DNA of 64,000 bases from Jackrogersella multiformis. Lineage: Eukaryota; Ascomycota; Sordariomycetes; Xylariales; Hypoxylaceae. Of this stretch, positions 34,651-44,881 are shown one piece after another. The notes below the pieces were generated by a model. That model had not been told where the DNA came from and made no database searches. It saw only the letters and a program-made list of their open reading frames with translations. Location of the stretch: positions 1,116,001 through 1,180,000 of the forward strand of contig CADCXD010000002.1 in NCBI GenBank assembly GCA_902806575.1, given 5' to 3'. The number at the start of each line of letters is the position of its first letter. Position 1 is the first letter of the stretch. Position numbers and translations under genes: made by a program.

Positions 34651-35920
34651 GATGAATGTCGCGTTTGGGGGATGCGTGGTGGTGGTGGTGATGGTGGGTG
34701 ACGTGGGTGCGTGGTATTGCTATGTCAGCTATGTCTGACTCGGTGATATCACCCGAGTTGATGGAACTAGAGTGAGTTATGCGCGCAGGAGATCCTGTTG
34801 GCTGACGCTCAATGGGGGCGGGTGTACGTAGAAAAGTGGTACGGGAGTGGGTTGCTGTAGGCTCCGGATCTGGCGTTAGAAGACGGGCTGCACGCACGCA
34901 GTTAGCTCTGATAAGCAGGTGCTGCTGCGGGGAAGAAATCCGTTAATGGTCATGTAGGTAAGGGAAGGATGTGAGGCTGATATGGCTATGAGAGAAGAGA
35001 GCCAAGAAACGGTTGAAACAGATTAACAAACAGATCTTATCTTGTCAAAGGCTGTTGCATCTGCACAATTTCGGCATGTGGTTGTAGAAAATAGAAATAG
35101 AAATACAGCCAATGCAGAAACATTAGGAAAAAATGGAAGGTTATTATGCGAAACTGGGGCTTGAATAGGCGGGGCACTGCATATTTGACTTACCTTCCGC
35201 TGCAGAGTCTGTGCTTCGCAGTATATCTTTGAAAGAAGTTCCTGTGTTCTCTCACCGGCACTGATTCTCTCTGAGGGGTGGGAAAATTTTGTGTATTTTT
35301 TCCCTTGTTTTTTTTCTCTCGCTTGTCCGTCACCTAGGGCCTTGGTGTAATAATCCGCGCGAGAACGGGGACTAATTTTTTTTAAAAAAAAGATGGAGAC
35401 AGTGTCTGTTAACCGTAGTGTAGTCGTTGGCGGCTGGGTCTCGGCAGGGTGGCCAAAGTAAGGGTGTGCGTTTGGCCAGGGTTAGATAAGCGGTGATGGA
35501 ATGGACACTAAATAAGGAAAGGTCCAATTATGGAAGAGTATTGAGTCACCAGTAAGCGGTGTCTTATTCGTGAAATAAGTTTGGCTCCTGGTAGAACAAA
35601 GGGCGAAAGGTGGGAGGTGATGGGTGATGAGTGAAGGGTGAAGAGGGGTGTTGATGTGTCGGAAGAGAGTTAAGAGCTGAGGGGTGTGAGGATGAAGACG
35701 GAGAGGAGAGGATGGAGGTTAGTGGGAGTGAAGTTTGGAGGAGGTTGTATGAAGGTTGATGATTAGTTGAGAAAAGGTCGAAAAGTTGATTCCAAGTTGA
35801 AACAACTGAGGAAAAGGTATGGACAGGGTGGAAAGGAACTCTGGGGAGAGAAAGAGTGGGATGGGATTGGAAGAGAAAAGGTGTAAAAACCCGCTAAGGT
35901 GAAAAGTGTATCTTTAGAGG
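34651..35920 (-). promoter_or_regulatory. Promoter and leader of the KH gene with 5'UTR intron
   Basis: Minus strand: a long pyrimidine-rich tract (purines on the plus strand, about 35560-35900) is the likely promoter core. A strong donor GGAAG/GTAAGTC at 35193 and an acceptor GCTAAC...GTGCAG ending at 34888 define a probable 306-bp 5'UTR intron. I saw no ATG between the acceptor and the start codon, which suits a translated leader. Confidence 0.5.
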
Positions 35921-37360
35921 TACCTGGTATGGGAATCTACGACTGGGACTGGAGACTGGTGGTTGACGATTTGGGATAAGTTGTGTCGGTAGTACTATCC
36001 AGAAGCTAGTACTAGGTAATGCAATCGATGCCTTAGGTACCTGTACATATCCATAGATGCAGAGAAGGTGCGGGCTACAGTACCATTCATACCTGCCTAC
36101 CTAGCCTACCACTAGCCTACCTATGTACCTAGGTACCTACCCGCCTAGCATATCCATATCTACCTAGGTAGGTGTACTTACCTGCTCAACTACGATGTCT
36201 CTCTCAGCGCCTTCCTTAATTAATCTTATTAGCTGGGTAAGTTACCTACTTGCCCAACATGCCTAGGTAGCCACGGTGCTTATATGAGCTAAGTAAGGTT
36301 GCCGATGATGTAATTGTAACCCGTGAACAGTGACAAGCTCTAAGAAGTATCATTGGAGCCACAGCGAGAGACATGGAAAGTTCGGATAGGGAAAGAGGGG
36401 TTTATTATGTGAATCCCTGATTACCTACCTACACTAGGTACCTAAGCGTCTGTGCTTCCAGACAGCCCGCACATGATTTATAAATCGTGACGTGGGAAAA
36501 CAAAGAAAAGGGAATCCGTCAACACGAAAGTTACCTTGATGATACATCTAACATTGAAATCTCCAAGTCTCATGATTAAGCCTTAATGCAGATAATCGGA
36601 GCCTTCCGCGTTTGAGCACCAAGTATAGACCAACCGAAACTAAGTACCTGCACTAATGGAAGTCAAAGGTCTGCATCAGATATTAGTTCAATGTTTATGT
36701 GTGTACCTAAAGTATATGCACTTACATGCATTTCCCCACTTTGTCGAATACCTTGCTTCCATCTACCTAGGTATTTACCTAGGTAGGTTCTCCACTAGGT
36801 ACTTACATCTCAACATTGCTAGGTATAGGTACTTCCAAATACGTATGTGTATAAACTCTACCCCACGGGACCCGCGTGGGATGGTACATAATAGTCTAAA
36901 TACTTCCCCCTTTTGAAGGTATGTATATACATGTATTTTATATGCTCATAACTATCACATTAGCCCTCTTGACCTTCTTTATGCCTTTGCGGATTCACAC
37001 TCAGTCTTCCGGTCTAGTGGAGGTCACAACCATAAGTCTTAGACGTCTACACCGATAGTCTACTTTAGTCCTCACCTTTATATTGCTATGCCAAAGTTCT
37101 TCATATATTAGACATGTCAAAGTAAATGGGCACGCACGACAGTAATATATTAGTAAGAACTAATAGGTATCAAGACTATTTACGACTACCTGTTTAGCAA
37201 CCCGATCCTAACGAAATATCAGCACTAGAAGAGAGTTTAAAGGTGCCACTATAACGCATATAATGAATAGATCATCTACGTCTCCCAGTCTGCATTACAG
37301 GCTATAATGTCCCGGACAAGGGCAGAAGGTTAGTCGGCGCGAGTTTGTTGTGAGAACTTT
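35921..37360. other. Intergenic region rich in TAGGTACC tracts
   Basis: Dense ACCTAGGT/TACCTACC units at 36091-36183, 36241-36270, 36420-36443 and 36767-36787, none in an ORF of note. An 86-codon ORF at 36656-36916 overlaps these repeats and is not credible. Confidence 0.6.
36091..36183. repeat. ACCTAGGT palindrome cluster
   Basis: About 90 bp of TACC/TAGG/TAGC units including two exact ACCTAGGT cores and one ACCTAGGTACCTA stretch. Confidence 0.85.
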
Positions 37361-38540
37361 CTATCGATCATAAGAAGAATTGGCCGGCATAGAGGAATAT
37401 ACGTGCTCCGATGCGGTGTCCACGTCAACAAGATCCATTCTAGAGGAATGCGAAGTCGAATATATGGGCCATATCCTAACTCGAAACTGATAGAATGGCA
37501 CAGCCGACAACTCAAATCGAGTGATAATAGTCTTTGTGACCTGGATGCGTCCAACCTCAAAGTACAACCCAGCTCCCCCGCAATGAGGCCGTCGAATGTT
37601 CTTGCTATCATCCAATGGTAACAGATTTCGTATGGCATTGGCTATATTCCCATGATACAGGGGCAGCCCGAAAGCCAATCCCATGTCCACTTGGTCCCAA
37701 TATGCAAGTCGGGTGTTGTCCCGAGCCATGGTTGGCTATACAAATAAGAACGGTGGATAATATGCTGAGACTGAGTAACCCCTGCAGCGCGCCTCTTGTC
37801 GAATCGTCGAATGTCAGCTTCACATATTGGGCGACCTCTGATTGAGATTTGAGAGTGCTAGCAGAAACATTAGTTTGACGGACCACAATGTTTGTAATTC
37901 GTCGTCTATGCCGTTGATACGTGCGTTATGTCTAGATAGTAACCACCCTAGATCTGATGTGGGAAGTATATAGTACTAGCCGTGAGGTAATATCCTATTG
38001 GGAAATACCTATTGATTCAGTATTCACTACTTAGGCATCGAGTCTATTTCTCGATTTCTTCGCGGGCAGATCCATGAAAAGATAGGACAAGGGGTGCACA
38101 TGCTGTGTAACTAGATTCTGTACGTTTCCTATGGTGGCAAAAGCTGGCAGATAGCCTAGAACCAGTGACTGATGAGATCCCGTTCTGCTAAATTGGCGAT
38201 GTCCTCCGCCTACTGTGACAGTTAGCAAGGTGTCAAGTCGACGAAGGGAAAAGCTCCGAGAAATGTTTGCTGCAATGCATGTCATCGAAGAAAGACTCGA
38301 ATGTATGGACCCTTTGTCTGAAACCCACCAATCGGCCAGTTGGAAAATCATAGCAGGAAACAAATTGTCCATGACTGTGGGGGTAGAAAGCTTCGACCCC
38401 CTATCAGAACGACACATGTTTGAAAGCGTTGATGTACGGTTGCCGTTGTGAGGCTTGCAATCCAACCAGAGCATATCGACGATCCCACGTATGTCCATAT
38501 TCTTAGAAGTATATTCTCCAAATTTGTTTCTAGTGTCTGA
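37361..38540 (-). pseudogene. Decayed BAHD-type acyltransferase fragment (probable)
   Basis: Minus-strand fragments in different frames line up, in order, with the C-terminal two thirds of fungal BAHD/trichothecene 3-O-acetyltransferase-like enzymes. At 38530-38390: YTSKNMDIRGIVDMLWLD and RGSKLSTP. At about 37890-37740: a fragment resembling the region before the signature. At 37700-37600: YWDQVDMGLAFGLP, where DMGLAFG sits in the place of the family's DFGxG motif. The frames are broken by stops and shifts, the HxxxD part is not found, and the N-terminal third would overlap the neighbouring gene's 3' end. Introns explain at most part of the breaks. I read it as a truncated, inactivated copy; similarity is judged by eye and modest. 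The name refers to family resemblance only, not to toxin production. Confidence 0.38.
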
Positions 38541-38678
38541 TTATTGTATTACGTTATAGCCTCATACTCAACACCTCAGCGAAGAGGTTGAGGGTTGTTC
38601 ACGAGACTACTAACCTCAGGACATAGTTGCAATGCCAATTTCGATATGTAACTGGTTATCATTAATAGAGCATGAAGC

Positions 38679-40565
38679 TCACCTTTGTCGTAGGGCACTT
38701 TCGTGCCGTAACCAAAATCTCTTGCATACTAGATGCCCCCAGTGGTCAACCCACCATTCACCAAAGCTGTCCTCAACCTCGTAGTCGACCTTTAAGACCC
38801 TTTCGTTACGTTTCAGGCCACACACGACGCAAGCTTTCGGAGCAGTCGGTACCATCTTCTCTGTTTGTACTGGCATTGATTCAGAGATCTCAGGTATTTT
38901 CAGTTGCTCTGAATTATTTTTGATAGACGAATTAGTCGTGGCAACAGCAGACCGAAGGCGACCGATGTATTCCTTCCAATTAGCCACGACATCAGCTGCC
39001 TCGCGGTCTTCACGAGCAGTCTGTGCTTTATCCACACCGGCAAGTTTCATTCCTTTACTGCCAGCGGCTGATATAGTCATCCTCTGAGCGAGAAACTTAT
39101 CCCTGTGCCATCTCAGCTTTCGGCCAGCGATAATGCGAGCTGCAACTGTCGCCAGAGCTACGTAACCCTTGAGAAACTCAATAGTCTTCGGATCCGATAG
39201 AATACGATTCTTTACTGAGAAAGGCTGACCGCTAACAGGTTTATACAGTGAAGTGTTCGCCTGCTCAAACAACTGTGGGAATATTGACAATAAAATAGAC
39301 GGAGGAGGAACATTAGTTGGAGGCAGTTCGTCCTTTGGCTCGTCGGCCTGCTTCTCGGCTCCTACGTCGGCAGGATCCCAATCCCATGATGGGTCTTTGG
39401 GCCCAGGCGTCGCCGCTTGTGCCTGGGTTCTTGTCGGTTTCTGTTGAGCTGAGTCTACCGAGTCCCAATCCCAATTCGAATTTGTATTCTTAGTATTAGG
39501 TTTTGTTTCTTTGGTAGGGAGATCGTCAAATGTGCCCCAATCATCGCCAAGTGCTGCAATCCCTGCAGAGTTCTTGGTTTCGAGGGATGGCCATGCAGTC
39601 ATCGGCGAGGTTTTTGGTTCATTAGCTGACTGCTTACTTGGCTTCGAAGGCGGTGCGACAGCAAGCCCAGGAAAAGGATTTCTTTCATGGAATGATGGAG
39701 ATCGTGGTGCCTGTGGATAAGATGTGGTAGGTGAGGACAAATTCAGACCTGAGAGCATTTCAGAGGCCCGTGCCTCCACTGCTCTGGGATGTGAATGGAA
39801 TTCACTTAATATAAGGTCTGGGGCTAGTTGTTCTGGGGAGGCAACTGTCTCAAATTCTCCAAAGTCATCATCATCACCATCATCATCCTTATCCTCTCCA
39901 TCGAAATCATCAGCGTCAAACAAGACGTTTGGATCGGCATTAGTGACCTTTTTGGGTGCTCTTGAAGTAGTAGCATCAAGGGTTGGCACCTCGACTTGCA
40001 TAGATGAACCTTGTGCTAACGATGATCCCCTCGATTCATCGTGCAATGTGGACGAATTACCCAAGTCAAGAAGATTATTTGATATGAGATCCATCGTCGA
40101 TGCCCGTACAGCCCTTGTTCGTCGTAGCTCTTGGTTCTGTGGCCCTTTCACCGTTGATCCCGCCGGAGCGGTGGTTGTTTTTGACGAAATGGTAGTTGGT
40201 TGGCTCACGTTTGGCGCCACTTCAAAATCGCCCCAGCCATCATCGTCGTCCCCTTCATCCTGGAACTTTGACTGGGTGGATTGCAACGGTGCACCTGTCC
40301 AACCATTTACACCCGACGGTTGTTGTGCGTTGTTTCGTAGCTGACCGCTACGCACGGTTGGACCATTGCTCCATCGCTGCGTTATAGGGTTAATATGTCT
40401 CCCTATTTGAGAACTGGTGTTTATTGAATTGTCGAATCCGGGGGAAGGGTTAGGTGTGAACGGAGAAGCCTTTGCCAAGGCATTTGGAGGTTGCCCCTTG
40501 GATGGGGGTTTGGATGGAGGAGGCCTCGAGGAGTCCTCGAATGCAGCGAAAAGATCTGCGGACAT
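38679..40565 (-). CDS. Acidic DFGEFE/WGDFE-motif protein (Ppk6/Laa2-type, trafficking?)
   Basis: Single exon, 628 residues, starting MSADLFAAFEDSS. Seen: repeated acidic-Phe/Trp motifs (DDGWGDFE, DDDFGEFE, DDWGTFDD, NWDWDS, SWDWDP), Ser/Pro-rich linkers, and an ordered C-terminal half. That half has PPSILLSIFPQLFE, a basic helix AARIIAGRKLRWHRDKFLAQ, and a final CVVCGLKRNERV ... SFGEWWVDHWGHLVCKRFW with a Cys/His arrangement that may bind zinc. The layout recalls a fungal family annotated as Ppk6 or Laa2-like; acidic-Phe motifs bind adaptor (AP-1/GGA) ear domains. A role in clathrin-adaptor traffic is therefore plausible, not shown. No kinase motifs are present, so the Ppk6 kinase label would be misleading. 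A GTGAGC donor-like sequence overlaps the stop; a further exon cannot be excluded. Confidence 0.78.
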   Translation of the reverse strand: MSADLFAAFEDSSRPPPSKPPSKGQPPNALAKASPFTPNPSPGFDNSINTSSQIGRHINPITQRWSNGPTVRSGQLRNNAQQPSGVNGWTGAPLQSTQSKFQDEGDDDDGWGDFEVAPNVSQPTTISSKTTTAPAGSTVKGPQNQELRRTRAVRASTMDLISNNLLDLGNSSTLHDESRGSSLAQGSSMQVEVPTLDATTSRAPKKVTNADPNVLFDADDFDGEDKDDDGDDDDFGEFETVASPEQLAPDLILSEFHSHPRAVEARASEMLSGLNLSSPTTSYPQAPRSPSFHERNPFPGLAVAPPSKPSKQSANEPKTSPMTAWPSLETKNSAGIAALGDDWGTFDDLPTKETKPNTKNTNSNWDWDSVDSAQQKPTRTQAQAATPGPKDPSWDWDPADVGAEKQADEPKDELPPTNVPPPSILLSIFPQLFEQANTSLYKPVSGQPFSVKNRILSDPKTIEFLKGYVALATVAARIIAGRKLRWHRDKFLAQRMTISAAGSKGMKLAGVDKAQTAREDREAADVVANWKEYIGRLRSAVATTNSSIKNNSEQLKIPEISESMPVQTEKMVPTAPKACVVCGLKRNERVLKVDYEVEDSFGEWWVDHWGHLVCKRFWLRHESALRQR

Positions 40566-41313
40566 ATCACGTAGATACCAGATAGTAGATACCCAGGCGA
40601 GAGATTAATACATTACAAACGTGTTAATGAAGGATGAGTTCAATTAATAACCCATAGCATACCTACTAGGTAGGTAATGGGTAATCTTTCCTTAGGCATA
40701 AATGATACGAGAGATGTAAGAAAGATGGTATGTCCGGTGAGGCTGAGCCTTTGAAATACCTCCAGGGTTAGGGTCGGTGACAGGGATCCTGGTAACTAGC
40801 CTACCCAGATAAAAAAAAGCAGATGTTAGTGGATCTCCTATAGGCTATGTAGAAGTACCTACCTGAAATCATCCCATTAATCAATCGAAGTTAGCGGAAT
40901 GAGAAGCTACTAGTCTTTAAGTTGTAAAGGTAGGTACCTACCTAGGTATATAAGAATAATTTACATAAGTAAATTTAGTCTTGATACTTACCTGGTATGT
41001 TTAAGCAATATTAACAGGAAGTTGTTTACCGATGTACTACTTCGTAGTGACGCAACTTGGGCTACCCAGGCACTGCGGGGTGATGTGGGGAGGAAAGTGA
41101 CCCTTATCTAATCGCGACTCTTATTGCTTGTCAGCTGGCGGCCAGCCTTTCTAAACTTCAGACAAGCTTCTCTCACCTACACTCGGAGGCTTTATCAGCG
41201 AGACTTTATCAGTTAACATACCCCGAGTTTTCAATGTTAAGGGGGTATATGCAACCAGGACGCCGCCACATTAATAAACCTTCACCTTGCATAGGCGAGG
41301 CATAGTGGTCAGA
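40566..41313. promoter_or_regulatory. Shared divergent promoter region
   Basis: 748 bp between the acidic-motif gene (minus) and the TBC gene (plus). TAGGTACCTACCTAGGTA lies at about 40931-40948. No TATA box is obvious on either side. Confidence 0.45.
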
Positions 41314-43802
41314 ATGAGATCTTTGGTCGAGTCGACGTGAGTTCTCAATACTTCCTCAGCTTTTGCCTCTCTTCTCTTTGTTATATCCATACCTAACATT
41401 AATACGCCTCCTTACTAACTCACATCTGCATATTTTCGTAGCATACGATGGCAAGAAACTCTTAAGTATAGTACCAGTCTCTCAGATCTGCAGCAAGCCG
41501 TCAAAGACAACGGCCCGAATAGCCCCTGCATTTCGGGATGTAGATCTATATGTTGGAAGGTCAGTCACTCTCGAAAGCGAGTATGCCAAGTTAACCCGAA
41601 CTGACACCACCAAGGCCTTCTTACTGAACCAGAGCACCGATACTACAAATTGGTCTCATGGTCTATTAGAATCACGAAGCACATACTCCTCTCTAAGAGA
41701 CCATTTCTTGAAGTACATCAAGCACCCTGAGTATCTCACAGCCGCATCTTCCGATCCCTTAGCGGATGATTCCAATGTAAGATGACTCCATGAAGCCATA
41801 TATCGTGACTGATATTAAATTTCTCTAGTCGCCTTGGAATACCTTTCGCCACGACGAAGTACTCAGGGCCGAGATTCTTCAAGATGTTCAACGTCTACCG
41901 GACGAGCCATTCTACCACCAACCCCATATCCAGACACTTATTTTAGATGTTCTCTTTATATATTGTAAACTCAATCCGGAAATAGGCGGATATCGTCAGG
42001 GCATGCACGAGCTCCTAGCGCCCATCGTCTATGTCGTAGACCAAGATGCTATCGACTTAGCTGATGATACTTCAGACCCTCCAGCGGACCCGAGAATGTT
42101 GGAGATGCTAGATGCCTCATTTATCGAACATGATGCGTTTGCCCTTTTCTCGGGCGTTATGGATCATGCAAAGTCATTTTACCAAGTAGGTGAGACTACA
42201 ACGAACACGCCTCCCACGTTTTTCAGCCAGCCCTCTTCTTCGTCCTCTATTATCGATAAAAGCCAGCATATACATGAAGTTTGTCTATATAAAGTAGATC
42301 CAGAACTCTCAACTCATCTCAAGAATATTGAAATTTTACCACAGGTTTTCTTAATGTAAGTTTCCGTTCTATTTTTCCAACGAGATTTCACTAACGGGTA
42401 TCGCAACCCCCTATAGTCGCTGGATCCGTCTCTTGTTTAGTAGAGAATTCCCGTTTGAACAGATGCTCGTACTTTGGGATACTCTATTCTCTGTAGATCC
42501 GACTTTTAAATTGATAGACCTGGTTTGTACAGCAATGATGGTTAGAATTCGGTGGGACCGTAAGAATTACACATCCTGATACGTTTAATCTTCTGTTTCT
42601 AATTATTTCTAGTCATTAGTGCCGACTACACAGTGGCGTTACAATTGTTGCTTAAGTACCCGCCTCCACAATCGAGTTATGGACCGCATACATTCGTCGA
42701 CGATGCAGTGTTCCTTAGGGACCATTTAGACCCAGCCGGAGGCTCTACACTTATAGCAAAATATACCGGAAAGTCACCTTCGCCGTCGGGAGTCGATTCA
42801 GGGGCCTCTACACCCAAGATGTCAGCCTCAAATATACGGCAGAGGTTAGCTGGTTCTAAATCGCCCCTATCTCCCTCTCGCTTCAAGCCACCACAGGCCA
42901 GTATGGAAGCATTGTTTCAAGGTGCAGCTAAGGGCGTTCTTGAAAGGGGAGAGAAACTCGGTATCAACCAAGCGGTGCGCGACGCTGTGGTGGAGATACG
43001 CCGCAACGTCCAGGAAGCTAGAAGCTCTATGAAAGCGAGTAGGGACCTCTTCGCCGAACCGGGGCACAGCAGCACAGGGATGCGGGCTATCGCCATGATG
43101 GATCGGAGGAATAGACGACTTGCGGCCTTATTGGAGGAGCCTATTTCCGTGCTAAAGAGTCTTGCAAGCTCTGACCTAGATGATAAGCGGAAATTTCAAG
43201 ATGCACTTCAGATCGCCGCCGCGAGAGTCCAGTTTATTAAGGTCTATCTGGAGGACAATACCATGGCTCTCCCGGAGGAAGAAGAGCCCGTGTCCTCGAT
43301 ATCTTCGGGAACACCAACCGGCAGTGAAGCGAAGGTCGATCCTGGACCTCTAAGCGATGCCGTTGCGGCGATGGCCCTTAATCCATCCACGCAGGCGACC
43401 GACGCTCAGAATCTCGAGGACGCAAAACCCCTACTAGGCGAATCACCTATACCAGACCCAGATAAGATGGACACCGACGAACCCGTAAGCCCAGGGATAT
43501 CGACAGTGTCGACGGAGAAAAGGCTAGAACGCCCGCAGGCGCCTATCCCGACGCGGTCGACCCTCGCGCAGTCCTCTTTCTCGTGGATGCTGGAGCCCGA
43601 CAGCTCGTCCTCCTCCCAAAAACAGCCTATCTTCCCGTCTAAGCTGTCGTCTTCAAACTCCCACCGCAAGAGGCCGTCCGCCAATGCTAGCCACGAGCGC
43701 ACGGCCTTCCTATTCGGCGAGGTGTCCGCCGACGAGAGCGGCCAGGCTGTCCTGCCGGAGGACATCTTCGGCCTGAAAGAGATACGGAAGCCGACGCCTT
43801 GA
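41314..43802 (+). CDS. TBC-domain Rab GTPase-activating protein, TBC1D5-like
   Basis: Six exons: 41314-41336, 41442-41559, 41615-41776, 41829-42355, 42417-42559 and 42613-43802, giving 720 residues. All five introns have GT-AG borders and keep frame. Seen: RWQETLKYSTSL, LADDSNSPWNTFR, arginine finger IxxDxxR as ILQDVQR (Arg123), glutamine finger YRQGMHELLAP (Gln158), and the later TBC motifs RWIRLLFSREFPFEQMLVLWDTLFS. YRQGMHELLAPIV is the TBC1D5 pattern. TBC1D5 acts on Rab7 at endosomes with retromer. The C-terminal 290 residues are mostly disordered (Ser/Pro/Glu) with one helical block EKLGINQAVRDAVVEIRRNVQ. The family is firm; the Rab target is inferred. Confidence 0.92.
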
Positions 43803-44881
43803 AACGACTTGGGCTCGCGGCTGTTTGGCGTGGGTGGATAGTGTAATATGTACGTACTAAAGATTCATGCCATTATGTGAACATATAAGTCAAGGTATAT
43901 GGATGTATATTCCGACCGTGCCATAAACGGGATCAAGTATCACAAGCTTCTAGCTAGTATTTTTGCTTTTTCAGACCAGTCTACATGTATGCCATCGTAA
44001 GTAACGTTCAATCTATAACTCCCTTCTTATGCTCTCTCTACTCTACGTATATTCAACCATACCCCCCGTAAGATCTAGCACTCCCCCCTTTTTTGCTTCA
44101 CGCCTTCGGTTGAACCACGTATTCTCTCCTCTCCATCTTCCGGATCAAAGCGGGCAACCGCATTTCCTCGTAGTTCCAAAGCCCTCGGACGCCCACCGCA
44201 ACTTCACCAGCACCCAATCCATGCGTCATAGCCGTCCTCCGCGTCTGCTTTAACTTTCACTCGTCCGCAGCCAGCCGAATCCGAACCAATTTGCCGCTTC
44301 CCGCCTCCGCCCACCCCTTACTGTCTATCTGCGCGATGTGCTAAGGCGACGGACCGGGACAGGGAGAACAACTCGGGGTTAATATCGTCGATTGATAGTG
44401 TCTGGAAAGGAAACATTTCTCAACCCCCAGAAAAGTAAGGTGTGGGAAAAGAGTAAAGAAAACCGGAAACCCTGAAATCATGTTACCCATGCCAGCCATT
44501 CTTGATATTTCATGTCGTTGCCTGTCAAACTCCGCGCCAGAATTGTATGCTGATTTCCCGCCGACGTAGCTTATCTGCTCTATCGAAAAGAAGAACAAGA
44601 AAAGAAAACACGCAAAAGGAAATAAACCCTGTTCCACTATCATTCATCTGCTTCATTGCTTGCTTTCGTGTGTGTATATATTGTGTTATTTTCCTACTCC
44701 CTAATTGTAATCCTTGAGAGTTGGGTATCATTTAAATTTATCTTCATTCCCCAATCGTGCCCTATTCTCTAGTGCAGTCTAGCCCGTAAACGTAAACTAA
44801 CCCAGTCGTACAAACCGCACTCAAAACTCCCCTAAGAGTGAACTCCTTGGTTGCCCTGACCGTCCTCTCCTCGTCATGTCT
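43803..44881. other. Convergent intergenic region
   Basis: 1.1 kb between the 3' ends of the TBC gene (plus) and the PAS kinase gene (minus). ORFs up to 100 codons (44341-44643 minus) are low complexity. Nothing else seen. Confidence 0.55.

Noticed and set aside
37330..37886. Separate genes for each overlapping frame at 37.3-37.9 kb
   Set aside because: The frames are better explained together as pieces of one decayed acyltransferase-like gene.
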